Source: Trichormus variabilis 0441
Lineage (GTDB): Bacteria > Cyanobacteriota > Cyanobacteriia > Cyanobacteriales > Nostocaceae
Assembly (NCBI RefSeq): GCF_009856605.1
Contig: NZ_CP047242.1
Coordinates: 2,982,001 to 3,046,000 of the forward strand
Length of the DNA: 64,000 nucleotides
Direction of reading: 5' to 3'
Under the pieces are notes generated by a model. The model had not been told where the DNA came from. It was given only the letters and a program-made list of their open reading frames with translations, and did not search any database. Within the stretch, counting starts at the first letter, position 1, and each line of letters starts with the position of its first letter. Of this stretch, positions 27,068 to 36,103 are shown piece after piece. Position numbers and translations under genes: made by a program.

Positions 27068-28411
27068 ATGAACTTAATTAAACAAGAATTAGCGACTGTA
27101 ACAGTAGCGCAAGTTGATCCGAATACACCTGCTACTAATAAAGAAAATAATGGGATAGAAAGTCTACTTTATGGTGGTCTTCCCATTGCTCTATCTATTT
27201 TTGGTGCATTTTTACTGGTGTGGTTTATCAAGTCTTTTTTGTGTATTTGTAAACCCAACGAAATCTTGATACTTTCGGGACGCAAATGGCGGACTAAAGA
27301 TGGGCAAGAGATGGGTTATCGAGTGTTATTGGGTGGGCGCGCCATTCGGATTCCTATAGTGGAAACAGTAAAACGGATGGATGTGACAACTATGCCGGTA
27401 CGGGTGGAAGTGCGGAATGCTTACGCCAAGGGGGGAACGCCTTTGAATATTCAAGCGATCGCCAATGTGAAAATTTCCTCAGATCCGGTGGTTGTAGGTA
27501 ACGCCATTGAACGCTTTTTAGACCGTGATCGCTCAGAATTGGCTCGTGTTTCCCGCGAGACTCTAGAAGGCTATCTCCGGGGTGTCGTCGCCACCCTTAC
27601 ACCAGAAGAACTCAACGAAGACCGCCTGAGTTTTGCCCAGCGTATCGCCTCTGATGTCAGCCGCGACCTTAGTAAACTGGGATTGCAACTGGACACCTTG
27701 AAAATTCAAAGCGTTTCTGACGATGTAGACTATCTCAAATCTTGGGGACGTAAACAAATTGCCCTTGTAATTCGAGACGCAGAGATTGCCGAATCAAACG
27801 CACTCACCCAAGCCGAACAAATCGAAGCCCAATCCGAAGAATACGCCCAAGTCGCCAAAACCCAAGACAAAATCATTGTGCTGGAGAAAGAAAACGAACT
27901 CCGCACCATCAAAGCCCAGCTAGAACAAAGAGCCAAATCAGAAGAAGAAATTACCACGGCGGCTGCACAAGAAAAGAAAGCCAAAGCCGAACAAGTCTTA
28001 CAAGTACTGCGGGCTGAACTAGAACGCCTACGCCTACAAGCCGATGAAGTCCTACCCGCCGAAGCCCGTCGCCAAGCCCAAGAACTCCGCGCCAAAGGGG
28101 AAGCCGCCTTCCTAGAAGAAAATGCCAAAGCCGCAGCTTTAGTTAACGACATTCTTTCCCAAGTTTGGCAGCAAACTGGCAGCGATGCTTCTAAGTTATT
28201 CCTCATTCAACAAATTGAAACCGTCCTCCAAGAAGCAGTACAGATTCCTCAACGCATTCACCTAGAGAAGGTAAACGTGATTGATAACGGCGATGGCAAA
28301 TCCGTAGCCAGCTTGGTGAATATTTACCCCGAAATCGTCCTGCAATTCCTAGAAAATGTCAATCGCACCCTGGGTATTGATGTTACTGGAACCTTGGGGA
28401 CTGGGGATTAG
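27068..28411 (+). CDS. Flotillin-like SPFH protein 1
   Basis: This 447-residue protein has a hydrophobic segment at about 36-58, an SPFH/band 7 domain (KPNEILILSGRKW to about residue 230) and a long Glu/Ala/Lys-rich coiled coil (about 235-375), ending in a helical tail. Flotillins scaffold membrane microdomains as oligomers, usually with an NfeD partner, which is encoded just upstream. The paralogue at 28480 follows after 68 bases. The last codons (GTGD-stop) lie inside a heptamer repeat array (GGGGACT/GGGGATT type), so the C-terminus was shaped by the repeat. Confidence 0.92.
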   Translation: MNLIKQELATVTVAQVDPNTPATNKENNGIESLLYGGLPIALSIFGAFLLVWFIKSFLCICKPNEILILSGRKWRTKDGQEMGYRVLLGGRAIRIPIVETVKRMDVTTMPVRVEVRNAYAKGGTPLNIQAIANVKISSDPVVVGNAIERFLDRDRSELARVSRETLEGYLRGVVATLTPEELNEDRLSFAQRIASDVSRDLSKLGLQLDTLKIQSVSDDVDYLKSWGRKQIALVIRDAEIAESNALTQAEQIEAQSEEYAQVAKTQDKIIVLEKENELRTIKAQLEQRAKSEEEITTAAAQEKKAKAEQVLQVLRAELERLRLQADEVLPAEARRQAQELRAKGEAAFLEENAKAAALVNDILSQVWQQTGSDASKLFLIQQIETVLQEAVQIPQRIHLEKVNVIDNGDGKSVASLVNIYPEIVLQFLENVNRTLGIDVTGTLGTGD

Positions 28412-28426
28412 GGATTGGGGATTGGG
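28396..28426 (+). repeat. Heptamer repeat array at the flotillin 1 stop codon
   Basis: Tandem GGGGACT, GGGGATT and GGGATTA heptamers span the 3' end of the flotillin 1 gene. The TAG stop at 28409-28411 is itself part of a heptamer unit. Confidence 0.9.
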
Positions 28427-28479
28427 AAAACTGTACAGACGCGATTAATGGCGTCTCTAACAACTAACAAACAACCATT

Positions 28480-29748
28480 ATGGAAATTATCGCTTTACTT
28501 TTAGGAATTTTTGGGACTGGAACCGCCGCAGGTTGGTGGGTGATTCGGAACTTGTACTATATTTGCCAGCCTAGCGAAGTGCTGATTTTTGCTGGGAGTC
28601 AGACTCAGATTGATGAGAGGCGATCGGTTGGTTATCGCTTGGTGAAAGGTGGTAGTAGTATTCAAATCCCTTTGTTGGAAAAAACTTTCCGCATGGATTT
28701 GACTAACATGATTATTGAATTGAAGGTGTCTAACGCCTACTCAAAAGGTGGGATTCCTTTAACGGTGGAAGGAGTGGCGAATATTAAAATTGCTGGTGAA
28801 GAACCGACAATTCACAATGCCATTGAGCGACTGTTGGGTAAAAGTCGCAAAGATATTGAACAACTAGCCAAGGACACATTGGAAGGTAATCTGCGGGGGG
28901 TTTTGGCGAATCTCACACCAGAACAGGTAAACGAAGATAAAATCACTTTTGCTAAGACTTTGTTGGAAGAAGCTGAAGATGATTTAGAAAAACTGGGATT
29001 GGTACTAGATAACCTGCAAATCAAGAATATTTTTGATGAGGTTCTTTACCTAGATTCTATAGGACGCAAACAACAAGCAGAGTTGCTACGAGATGCGCGC
29101 ATAGCTGAAGCCGAAGCCAAAGCCCAAGCGATAATTAAATCTTCAGAAAATCTCCGCATTACTAAACTCAGACAAATTGAACGGGATTTGCAAATTGCCA
29201 AAGCCGAAGCAGAACGGAGAGTTAGAGATGCAATTACCAAACGCACCGCAGTGATTGCAGAGGTAGAATCGGTAGTCAATTCCCAAATTGCCAAGGTGCA
29301 GGCAGAAGTAGCAGTGCAAACTGAACGCATCATTCAAGTAGAAAACCAACTACAAGCCGATATAGTCGCCCCAGCCGAGGCAGAATGTCAAACGGCGATC
29401 GCTCAAGCTAAGGGAGATGCTGCCAAAATCATCGAAGAAGGCAAAGCCCAAGCCGCAGGAACCCAGCGCCTAGCAGAATCCTGGCAAAATGCAGGCGCAT
29501 CGGCGCGAGAAATCTTTATCTTCCAAAAACTCGAACCATTATTAAAAATGATGGCTACGGGAGTACCTGAGGTACAAGTAGAAAATTTAACTGTGATTGA
29601 TGCGGTTAATGGTGGTGGTGTAACTAAAATAGCCTCGTTAATTGAGCAGTTGCGTCAAACTACTGGTGTCGATGTTGCTCAAGTGATTAATCAGCTCAAG
29701 TCTGATAGTAAAAACGGCAAGGTTGGATCAAATTTGGATCAAGGTTAA
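28480..29748 (+). CDS. Flotillin-like SPFH protein 2
   Basis: This 422-residue paralogue of the upstream gene has a membrane segment at residues 2-25, an SPFH domain with the same landmarks (YICQPSEVLIFAGSQ, VSNAYSKGGIPLTVEG, ERLLGKSRKDIEQLAKDTLE) and a coiled coil from about 205 to 345. The two proteins probably form mixed oligomers. Shared blocks, such as the NAIERxLxxxR and DTLEG(N/Y)LRGV segments, show tandem duplication followed by divergence. Cotranscription with the NfeD-like gene is likely from spacing. Confidence 0.92.
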   Translation: MEIIALLLGIFGTGTAAGWWVIRNLYYICQPSEVLIFAGSQTQIDERRSVGYRLVKGGSSIQIPLLEKTFRMDLTNMIIELKVSNAYSKGGIPLTVEGVANIKIAGEEPTIHNAIERLLGKSRKDIEQLAKDTLEGNLRGVLANLTPEQVNEDKITFAKTLLEEAEDDLEKLGLVLDNLQIKNIFDEVLYLDSIGRKQQAELLRDARIAEAEAKAQAIIKSSENLRITKLRQIERDLQIAKAEAERRVRDAITKRTAVIAEVESVVNSQIAKVQAEVAVQTERIIQVENQLQADIVAPAEAECQTAIAQAKGDAAKIIEEGKAQAAGTQRLAESWQNAGASAREIFIFQKLEPLLKMMATGVPEVQVENLTVIDAVNGGGVTKIASLIEQLRQTTGVDVAQVINQLKSDSKNGKVGSNLDQG

Positions 29749-30175
29749 TGGTCAAGATTTAACCAAACAAATTCTCTTAAATTCAGCAAGAAGACCTGTT
29801 TCCAAAACAAATAGGTTTTAACTTTAACTACAAATTGAGCAACTTGCTCGACTCGTGTGTAAACTCACATATTGTATGCTCATGAATTTTCAACTTTGAA
29901 TTCCCCGGAGGGGTACGAGGAAGCAAACTAGACTTAAGTAAGCTATTACCCTTGGAAATTACACATCTACTTGTATGGTTTGTAGACTGCTAACAGTTGA
30001 CCTTTAGCAGTCAACAGCTAACACGAAAAGATGTGCAAGTTAAAGCAAGGGCAGCTTATCCCGTAGAGAAGGGGTTATACCAATTCAAAATTCAAAATTC
30101 AAAATTAAGAATCAAGAGAGGACAAGCGTTTGGGGTTGTACTTCTGTCACATTCTTTTTTCAAATTGGTATTATT
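29749..30175. other. Intergenic region ending in a MITE-like element
   Basis: No gene is seen in these 427 bases. There are imperfect GTTGAC/GTCAAC repeats near 29990-30020 and a 95-bp inverted-repeat element at 30077-30171, directly before the methyltransferase start. Confidence 0.5.
30077..30171. repeat. MITE-like element, ATACC family, copy 1
   Basis: The element begins ATACCAATTCAAAATTC and ends TTTTTTCAAATTGGTAT, so its ends are inverted repeats (ATACCAATT). The right half contains TCTGTCACATTCTT, also present with one change in the copy at 36104-36192. It ends four bases before the ATG of the methyltransferase gene. Confidence 0.65.
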
Positions 30176-31639
30176 ATGGCCGAAACGGTAGAAATCGAAC
30201 GTCATCGAGCCGCGATCGCTCGGACTGAAATCTCTCGTCCTGTACGATTGGCTATAGAATGGGCAATCCTCAACCCAGACACGGTTTTTTTTGACTACGG
30301 CTGTGGTTATGGTGGTGATGTGCAACGTGTAGCTAATCTTGGCTACACCAGTACAGGTTGGGACCCTTACTACTACCCTGATGCAGCCATTAACCCCGCC
30401 GATGTGGTGAATTTGGGTTACGTCCTCAACGTCATCGAAGACCAAGAAGAACGCCGCCAAAGCCTCATTCAAGCCTGGGAACTCACCCGCAGAGTTTTAA
30501 TTGTCGCGGCGCAAGTATTAATTAACGCCCCTAGTAAAGCCCAACTGGCTTACAGTGACGGTATTGTCACCAGCCGGAATACTTTCCAAAAATATTACGA
30601 ACAACAAGAACTGAAAAAATATATCGATGAAGTTTTAAACGTTGATGCAGTACCAGTCGCCCTTGGCGTTTATTTTGTCTTCCGCGATGAAGCCGAAAAA
30701 GAAAGCTTCAAAGCCATCCGTTTCTTTTCTCGCACCTCTACACCGCGAGTCCGCATTCCTGTCAAACGGTTTGAAGACTATCAAGAACAACTCGCGCCCC
30801 TCATGGCATTTTTCACCAAACGGGGTAGACTGCCAATAAAAGGAGAACTAGCCACCGCACAAGAATTACTGAGCGAATTTGGCAACTTCCGCCGGGCTTT
30901 CGCAGTTGTCCTGCAAGCCACCGATGAGGCAGAATGGGATGCGATCGCCTATCGTCGTTCTTTAGATATTCAAGTTTACCTTGCCCTCACCCACTTTGAT
31001 CAACGTCCCAAATTCTCCCAACTAGCGCCAGAAATGCGCCACGACATCAAAGCTTTCTTTGGGAGCTACGAGGAAGCCTGTAATATCGCCGACCAAAAAC
31101 TTTTTAGTTTAGGTAAACCAAAGGTAGTCCAAACAGCTTGCGAAAAAAGCAAAGTAGGTAAGCACACACGGGGTGCTTTATACGTCCACGTTTCTGCATT
31201 GGCAGCCCTCGACCCGTTGCTACGAATTTACGAAGGTTGTGCAAGCCGTACCATTGGGCGTGTCGATGGAGCTACGCTCATCAAATATTACACCGACCAA
31301 CCGCAAATATCCTATTTGTTCTATCCAGAATTCGACATAGACCCCCACCCGTCCTTAAAAGCCAGTATCACAATTGACTTAAAAACACTGTATGTAACTC
31401 ACCGCGACTATAGCACCAGAGCCAATCCACCCGTCCTGCACCGTAAAGAAACTTTTGTTACTCCCAACTATCCCTTGTATGAACAATTTGCTAAACTCAC
31501 CCAACAAGAACAGAAGTTAGGATTGCTCAAGCAGAAAAGTGAAATTGGCACTCGTGAAGGTTGGGAAAAATGCCTCGCTGCTCACGGTGTAGAAATTAGG
31601 GGACATGAAATTCATGTGATTAGAGAAATCACACAGTAA
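30176..31639 (+). CDS. DNA phosphorothioation-associated putative methyltransferase
   Basis: This 487-residue protein opens with an N-terminal segment (EIERHRAAIARTEISRPVRL) and a SAM-binding motif (VFFDYGCGYGGD, residues 37-48) followed by NLGYVLNVIED, matching the family described as dnd-associated methyltransferases (TIGR04096, recalled from family knowledge). The long C-terminal part is specific to this family. No dndB-E genes are in the window, so it is an orphan here. There is no Shine-Dalgarno sequence: the bases before the ATG belong to a MITE-like element that ends at 30171, so the native leader was probably replaced. Confidence 0.75.
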   Translation: MAETVEIERHRAAIARTEISRPVRLAIEWAILNPDTVFFDYGCGYGGDVQRVANLGYTSTGWDPYYYPDAAINPADVVNLGYVLNVIEDQEERRQSLIQAWELTRRVLIVAAQVLINAPSKAQLAYSDGIVTSRNTFQKYYEQQELKKYIDEVLNVDAVPVALGVYFVFRDEAEKESFKAIRFFSRTSTPRVRIPVKRFEDYQEQLAPLMAFFTKRGRLPIKGELATAQELLSEFGNFRRAFAVVLQATDEAEWDAIAYRRSLDIQVYLALTHFDQRPKFSQLAPEMRHDIKAFFGSYEEACNIADQKLFSLGKPKVVQTACEKSKVGKHTRGALYVHVSALAALDPLLRIYEGCASRTIGRVDGATLIKYYTDQPQISYLFYPEFDIDPHPSLKASITIDLKTLYVTHRDYSTRANPPVLHRKETFVTPNYPLYEQFAKLTQQEQKLGLLKQKSEIGTREGWEKCLAAHGVEIRGHEIHVIREITQ

Positions 31640-31690
31640 CTATGGCAATATAACGGCAATGCGCTCTGGTGAAAAGGAAAAGTATAAACG

Positions 31691-33199
31691 ATGAGAGAAG
31701 TTCAAGCACTGCGACAAGCCTTTCAAAGTCGCAAAATGGGAGCGCTACTACTGCTAGGTTTTGCATCGGGATTGCCGTTGTTCTTGACTAGTAGAACATT
31801 GCAGCTATGGATGCAGGATGCCAAAGTTGATTTAGGCAAAATCACCTTATTTGGGTTGTTGGCTTTGCCTTATTCCCTAAAATTTCTGTGGTCGCCCTTA
31901 TTAGATAGATTTGTCCCACCACTTTTAGGAGCTAGACGGGGTTGGTTAATATGCACCCAAATTGGGTTAACATTAGCGATCGCTGCCTTAGCATTACAAC
32001 AACCATCTCAAAGTGACCAAGTACTGCAAATCCTGGCTATCAACTGTCTCATCATTACTTTTTTGAGCGCTACCCAAGACATCGCCGGAGATGCTTACCG
32101 TACCGATATCTTAAACCCACTCGAAGCTGAACCAGGTGCATCAGTGTGGGTGCTGGGTTATCGCATCGCCCTGTTTATCACCAGTTCCCTAGCGATAGTT
32201 TTAGCCGACTATATTCCTTGGAATGGCGTTTACTTACTCATGGCTGTTTTCATGGCGGGTAGTATTCTCACTACCTTGTGGTCGCCTCCAGAGCCAGAAA
32301 TCCGCAACGCTGCTGAAAAATATGCGCCTATATCTGTTAAAGACGTTATTTTTATCGTCTTAATTACAGTCTTAGTTGCGGGATTAATTGGCGGTGTTTT
32401 TGTTGGGTATATTGCCCTGCCTGTATTTTACTGGTTATTGGCAAGCTTAATAGTTGCTTGGATTGTCTCATCCTTGTTATTACCCATAGAACTCTTAGGA
32501 GAAGTCACAGAAGATAGTCCTCCCCAAAATTTGCAAGCCGCTATTTTTCTACCCTTCAAAGAATTTTTTCACAGATTTGGCTTAACTCAAGCCAGTGTCA
32601 TCCTGATTTTCATCATCCTTTATAAACTAGGTGACTCCTTAGTAGGCATTACCGCCAACTTGTTTCTGCGAGAAATTGCCTTTACCAAAACTGAGATTGG
32701 GGCAATTCAGGCTGGTATCGGTTTTATTGCCACAACTATCGGCGTATTAGCCGGTGGTGTCATCATGACAAAAATCCACCTCAATCGCAGTTTGTGGATC
32801 TTTGGTATTCTTCAATTACTGAGCAACTTAGGTTATTATGCACTAGCCATTGCTGGCAAAAATTATTCACTTCTAGTCTTGGCAGTGAATATCGAAAACT
32901 TCAGTGCAGGATTAGTCACAGTTGCTACAGTAGCGTTCTTAATGAACCTTTGTAACCATCGCTTTACTACTACTCAATTCGCTTTATTCTCTAGCTTAAT
33001 GGCTATTAGTAGGGACGTTTTATCTGCACCAGCAGGAGATTTGGCTAAAGCCACAGGCTGGCCGGCATTTTTCTTGCTCACCCTAGCAGCAGCATTACCT
33101 GGATTGCTGCTTTTGCCTGTTGTCGCCCCTTGGAATCCTAAACCAGTGGCAATAAATAGACCAGGACTTGATGACGAGGATTTATGGGAAACCAAGTAG
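31691..33199 (+). CDS. AmpG-like MFS transporter
   Basis: This 502-residue membrane protein has about twelve to fourteen spans and the AmpG landmarks LLLGFASGLPLFLTSRTLQL, ALPYSLKFLWSPLLDRF and DIAGDAYRTDIL. AmpG permeases import anhydro-muropeptides for cell-wall recycling in proteobacteria; whether the cyanobacterial homologue has the same substrate is not established from sequence. The next gene starts inside its last codons, so the two are translationally coupled. Confidence 0.85.
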   Translation: MREVQALRQAFQSRKMGALLLLGFASGLPLFLTSRTLQLWMQDAKVDLGKITLFGLLALPYSLKFLWSPLLDRFVPPLLGARRGWLICTQIGLTLAIAALALQQPSQSDQVLQILAINCLIITFLSATQDIAGDAYRTDILNPLEAEPGASVWVLGYRIALFITSSLAIVLADYIPWNGVYLLMAVFMAGSILTTLWSPPEPEIRNAAEKYAPISVKDVIFIVLITVLVAGLIGGVFVGYIALPVFYWLLASLIVAWIVSSLLLPIELLGEVTEDSPPQNLQAAIFLPFKEFFHRFGLTQASVILIFIILYKLGDSLVGITANLFLREIAFTKTEIGAIQAGIGFIATTIGVLAGGVIMTKIHLNRSLWIFGILQLLSNLGYYALAIAGKNYSLLVLAVNIENFSAGLVTVATVAFLMNLCNHRFTTTQFALFSSLMAISRDVLSAPAGDLAKATGWPAFFLLTLAAALPGLLLLPVVAPWNPKPVAINRPGLDDEDLWETK

Positions 33200-33600
33200 T
33201 GATTATCGTCGGCACATTTATTCTTTTACTCACGGGTTTGTTACTCGGCTATGTTCTTTCACAGTTAGTTCTAGGTTTTTTAGCCTTCAACCTCCTAACT
33301 TTTTTCGGAACAGTCAGCCTGATTTTGATTTTTGGCACTCTATATTATGTATTGTTTTGGCAATTGAAGCGGGAACAAACCCAAGTAATACCCGCAGAAC
33401 TGCCTACTCAGATAGAAACACAAACGCAAACCACAACAATACCCGAAAATTATCTCAAAAATAAACTCATTTCTCGATTATCTGGTGATGTAGAAGCAGC
33501 AGAACGATTAATAGACCAAGCAAGGCAAAACTATCCAGGGATGCCAGACAACTGGTACTGCGAGAGAGTTCTTGACGACCTAGACCGCGACACTCGTTAA
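33184..33600 (+). CDS. Small membrane protein coupled to the AmpG-like gene
   Basis: This 138-residue protein has two membrane spans (about residues 5-28 and 33-58) followed by a soluble tail with SRLSGDVEAAERLIDQARQ and NYPGMPDNWYCERVLDDLDR. It overlaps the upstream transporter gene by 16 bases in another frame, a sign of coupled translation and a possible shared role. I do not recognise the family; the tail pattern is seen in other cyanobacterial small membrane proteins, as far as I recall. Confidence 0.75.
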   Translation: MGNQVVIIVGTFILLLTGLLLGYVLSQLVLGFLAFNLLTFFGTVSLILIFGTLYYVLFWQLKREQTQVIPAELPTQIETQTQTTTIPENYLKNKLISRLSGDVEAAERLIDQARQNYPGMPDNWYCERVLDDLDRDTR

Positions 33601-33694
33601 TTACGTATGAAACCGAAAAATCAAGGGTTTGGACAAGGGTATAGGGGTGTAGGGGTGTAAATATTTAAAGCCCTTACACCCAGTCTCAACGGAC

Positions 33695-33714
33695 AACCTG
33701 GGTGCGTAAGTCCT
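33695..33714. repeat. Isolated end of the AGGACTTA repeat family
   Basis: AACCTGGGTGCGTAAGTCCT is the reverse complement, with one change, of the left end of the inverted-repeat element at 40455-40630. The other end is not visible nearby. Confidence 0.6.
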
Positions 33715-33806
33715 GAATCTTTGGTTTGTCATGCCCAAATATAGCTAAAATAAGTCAAGTAAAATTTACAAATCTTTGATTAGGTCGTCTCATAACGCCT
33801 GATCTA

Positions 33807-33995
33807 ATGACAAATCAAAATATGGCTATATTCAGACAATACATCGCCCCCTTACTAGTAGTACTAGTGTTTATATTTGCCCTAGTAGCAGTCAGCGCCC
33901 GCATCTTTTTACCCTCAGACATGGCAGCCCCAGCACCCATTGAAGAGGTAGGTGTCAGTCTTATACCAATTAGCGATTTTCCCGTAGCCCTGTGA
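33807..33995 (+). CDS. Small single-span membrane protein
   Basis: This 62-residue frame (57 residues if started at the second ATG at 33822) encodes one strong membrane segment (APLLVVLVFIFALVAVSARI) and a short proline-rich tail (MAAPAPIEEVGVSLIPISD). It is on the same strand as its neighbours and 66 bases upstream of the acetyltransferase gene. No Shine-Dalgarno sequence is evident. The clean membrane span and non-repetitive tail suggest a real gene, but its function is unknown. Confidence 0.5.
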   Translation: MTNQNMAIFRQYIAPLLVVLVFIFALVAVSARIFLPSDMAAPAPIEEVGVSLIPISDFPVAL

Positions 33996-34061
33996 GGGAG
34001 CAGAGGATTAGGGGAGCAGAGGAAAACTATTGGTAAGCAACTGACAACTGACAACTGACCA

Positions 34062-34589
34062 ATGACTATTTATCATATTCGACGCGGCTCAACCTTGGAG
34101 CGATCGCAACTCGTCAAATTCATCCAGCGTACTTACCAAGAGTTGTTCCCCCAACAAAAAGACTTTGCTCATCTAGCAATTACAGTTGAGCAATATTTCT
34201 CTAAAGACACACCTTTGTGGTGGGTCGATTTTTCATCTCAGGAATCAAGGGCAGAATTAGGAACCATGACACGAGTAGAGTCTTTGAATATCTCCTCCCC
34301 TCTGCTCCCTCCTACCTCTTCTCCCGTAGCTTGCCTGTGGATGGGAAATGCGATAGATCAAATTAAAGGCGATCGCCATGCTCATATTTTTTTGCTGTAC
34401 GTCGTCCCAGAACATCGCAGACGCGGGATTGCTACAGCATTAATGCAATATGCAGAGAATTGGGCAAAGCAAAGAGGCGATCGCCAAATCGCACTACAAG
34501 TATTTCAATCCAATCCCCCAGCCATAAATCTTTACAATCACTTAGGTTATCAAACCCAATCCCTTTGGATGGTAAAGAAAATTAATTAG
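34062..34589 (+). CDS. GNAT family N-acetyltransferase
   Basis: This 175-residue protein carries the GNAT acetyl-CoA-binding signature LYVVPEHRRRGIATALM (motif A) and then LQVFQSNPPAINLYNHLGYQ (motif B), ending at the usual place. The substrate cannot be predicted. A small insertion near residues 70-95 (SSPLLPPTSSPVACLWMG) is proline-rich and resembles translated dispersed repeat (TCCCCTCTGCTCCCTCC). The TAG stop at 34587-34589 is the first triplet of an AGTCAAC-type heptamer array. Confidence 0.85.
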   Translation: MTIYHIRRGSTLERSQLVKFIQRTYQELFPQQKDFAHLAITVEQYFSKDTPLWWVDFSSQESRAELGTMTRVESLNISSPLLPPTSSPVACLWMGNAIDQIKGDRHAHIFLLYVVPEHRRRGIATALMQYAENWAKQRGDRQIALQVFQSNPPAINLYNHLGYQTQSLWMVKKIN

Positions 34590-34626
34590 TCAACAGTCAG
34601 CAGTCAACAGTCATCAATTAACAGTC
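34587..34626. repeat. AGTCAAC-type heptamer array
   Basis: Tandem AGTCAAC/AGTCAGC units follow directly from the acetyltransferase stop codon TAG, whose AG belongs to the first unit. Confidence 0.85.
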
Positions 34627-34756
34627 TTACTAATTCCAAATTCATCGGGTGTGAGATGGATCAGAAAGTGTACAATTATTGAACCCATAACAACAAAGTT
34701 TTAAATAATTAGCACGGGGGGTTTATATAAATCTCACTCGCGCGTGCAAGAGAAAT

Positions 34757-35515
34757 ATGTATGACGAAGAAGACCTAAGCCTACTCGATATCGAGGAGGA
34801 GTTAGAAAGCCCCTTAGATAAGATAGAACCAATTACGGCTGAGTCAGAAATACCAAAGCCTGACCCAGATGAAATGCTAGCGCTTCTAGACAATCCGCAA
34901 CCACAAAAACGGATGCTAGCGGCTCGTGCTTTTTGCGATATCGAAGACTCACGCGCTACGCCAATTTTGATTCGTCTTTTGAGTGATAACTGTCCTTTAG
35001 TACGAGTGAGCGCATCCTATGGCATTGGGCGAAATCCCAGCGCAGATGCAGTTGAACCCTTAATTGCCCAACTGTATCGGGATTGGAATGGCTATGTCAG
35101 GAAAGGTGTTGTTTGGGCATTAGGTAACTGCCGCGATCGCCGTTGTTTAGCACCCTTAGCCGATGCTCTCAGAACGGATATTTCCGCCGTGCGCCTTTGG
35201 TCTGCTAGCGCCTTAGCCCAAATGACAGGAGTTAGCTATGAGGCGATCGTTGGCGCAATCCCACCACTAATTGAAGCACTAGTTCAAGATACAGTAGCCG
35301 CCGTGCGGAGTAACAGCGCGTGGTCAATTGGGCAGTTGTGTAAAGAACTGCCTTCTAACATAGTTTATGCCACAGCGATCGACGCTTTAATTCAGGCCTT
35401 CGCCGAAGACAAAGACTTAGGTGTACGCGAAGATGCTAAAGCCTCATTATTGGGTGTAGGCGACCCCCGTGGCTTGCAACTCATTGAAACCCTAGAACAA
35501 GAGGGTTGGTTTTAG
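34757..35515 (+). CDS. HEAT-repeat protein
   Basis: This 252-residue protein has an acidic N-terminus (residues 1-40) followed by about five HEAT repeats of the phycobilisome-lyase type: LLDNPQPQKRMLAARAFC, LLSDNCPLVRVSASYGIG, LYRDWNGYVRKGVVWALG, LRTDISAVRLWSASALAQM and DTVAAVRSNSAWSIGQL. Such proteins act as scaffolds or, in some cases, help attach bilins to phycobiliproteins, but nothing here ties it to a phycobilisome operon. Its length fits a small scaffold. Confidence 0.85.
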   Translation: MYDEEDLSLLDIEEELESPLDKIEPITAESEIPKPDPDEMLALLDNPQPQKRMLAARAFCDIEDSRATPILIRLLSDNCPLVRVSASYGIGRNPSADAVEPLIAQLYRDWNGYVRKGVVWALGNCRDRRCLAPLADALRTDISAVRLWSASALAQMTGVSYEAIVGAIPPLIEALVQDTVAAVRSNSAWSIGQLCKELPSNIVYATAIDALIQAFAEDKDLGVREDAKASLLGVGDPRGLQLIETLEQEGWF

Positions 35516-35594
35516 GGTGTAGGAGTGTATGGGTTTAGGGGAAGCAGGAGAAGAGAGAAAAGACCAATAACAAGTGACTATTGACTCTTACAAC

Positions 35595-35629
35595 TCCCTA
35601 ATCCCCAGTCCCCAATCCCCAGTCCCCTC
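35595..35629. repeat. CCCCAGT/CCCCAAT heptamer array
   Basis: Tandem CCCTAAT, CCCCAGT and CCCCAAT units lie between the convergent HEAT-repeat and cupin genes and touch the stop codon of the latter at 35629. Confidence 0.85.
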
Positions 35630-36042
35630 TACTTAATCTCAACCCCAGGCTTAACTAAATTTAAGTCATAGGGACGCTCAGTATCGTCCTCCCCTAAATA
35701 TTCCCCATTTTGAATTTCTAGAATTACTAACGGGATAGACCCAGGGTTATCTACTTTATGTAGTGTTGCTGCTGGTACATAAGTTGACTGATTACGACCT
35801 AGTAAAACCTCATCATCACCACAAGTCACCTTAGCAACACCAGAGACTACCACCCAATGCTCATTACGGTGATAGTGGATTTGGGGTTTAATACCATGTC
35901 TAGGCTTGATTTCAATGCGACTAATTCTATAGCTCTCTCCCTCTTCTATTACCTCCACATTACCCCAGTAACGTAAACCTGAATGTGAGGAAGAATCATT
36001 GGCATCTAACTGCCCATTGTTTTCACTCTGAGTCATAACCAA
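35629..36042 (-). CDS. Stand-alone cupin (mannose-6-phosphate isomerase type II C-terminal-like)
   Basis: This 137-residue single-domain cupin has motif 1 in HYHRNEHWVVVSGVAKV and motif 2 in TYVPAATLHKVDNPG, with YRISRIEIKPRHGIKPQ and the end segment GEYLGEDDTERPYD. This is the pattern of the C-terminal domain of bifunctional GDP-mannose pyrophosphorylase/mannose-6-phosphate isomerases. Here the domain stands alone, so it could act as an isomerase or as a sugar-nucleotide-related sensor. It fits nucleotide-sugar supply for polysaccharides but lies 25 kb from that cluster. Confidence 0.82.
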   Translation of the reverse strand: MVMTQSENNGQLDANDSSSHSGLRYWGNVEVIEEGESYRISRIEIKPRHGIKPQIHYHRNEHWVVVSGVAKVTCGDDEVLLGRNQSTYVPAATLHKVDNPGSIPLVILEIQNGEYLGEDDTERPYDLNLVKPGVEIK

Positions 36043-36103
36043 ACTTCTCAGCTAAAAGATTATTAATGTTTTCAGGTAATCTAACTTAAACCAGAGAAAA
36101 CTA

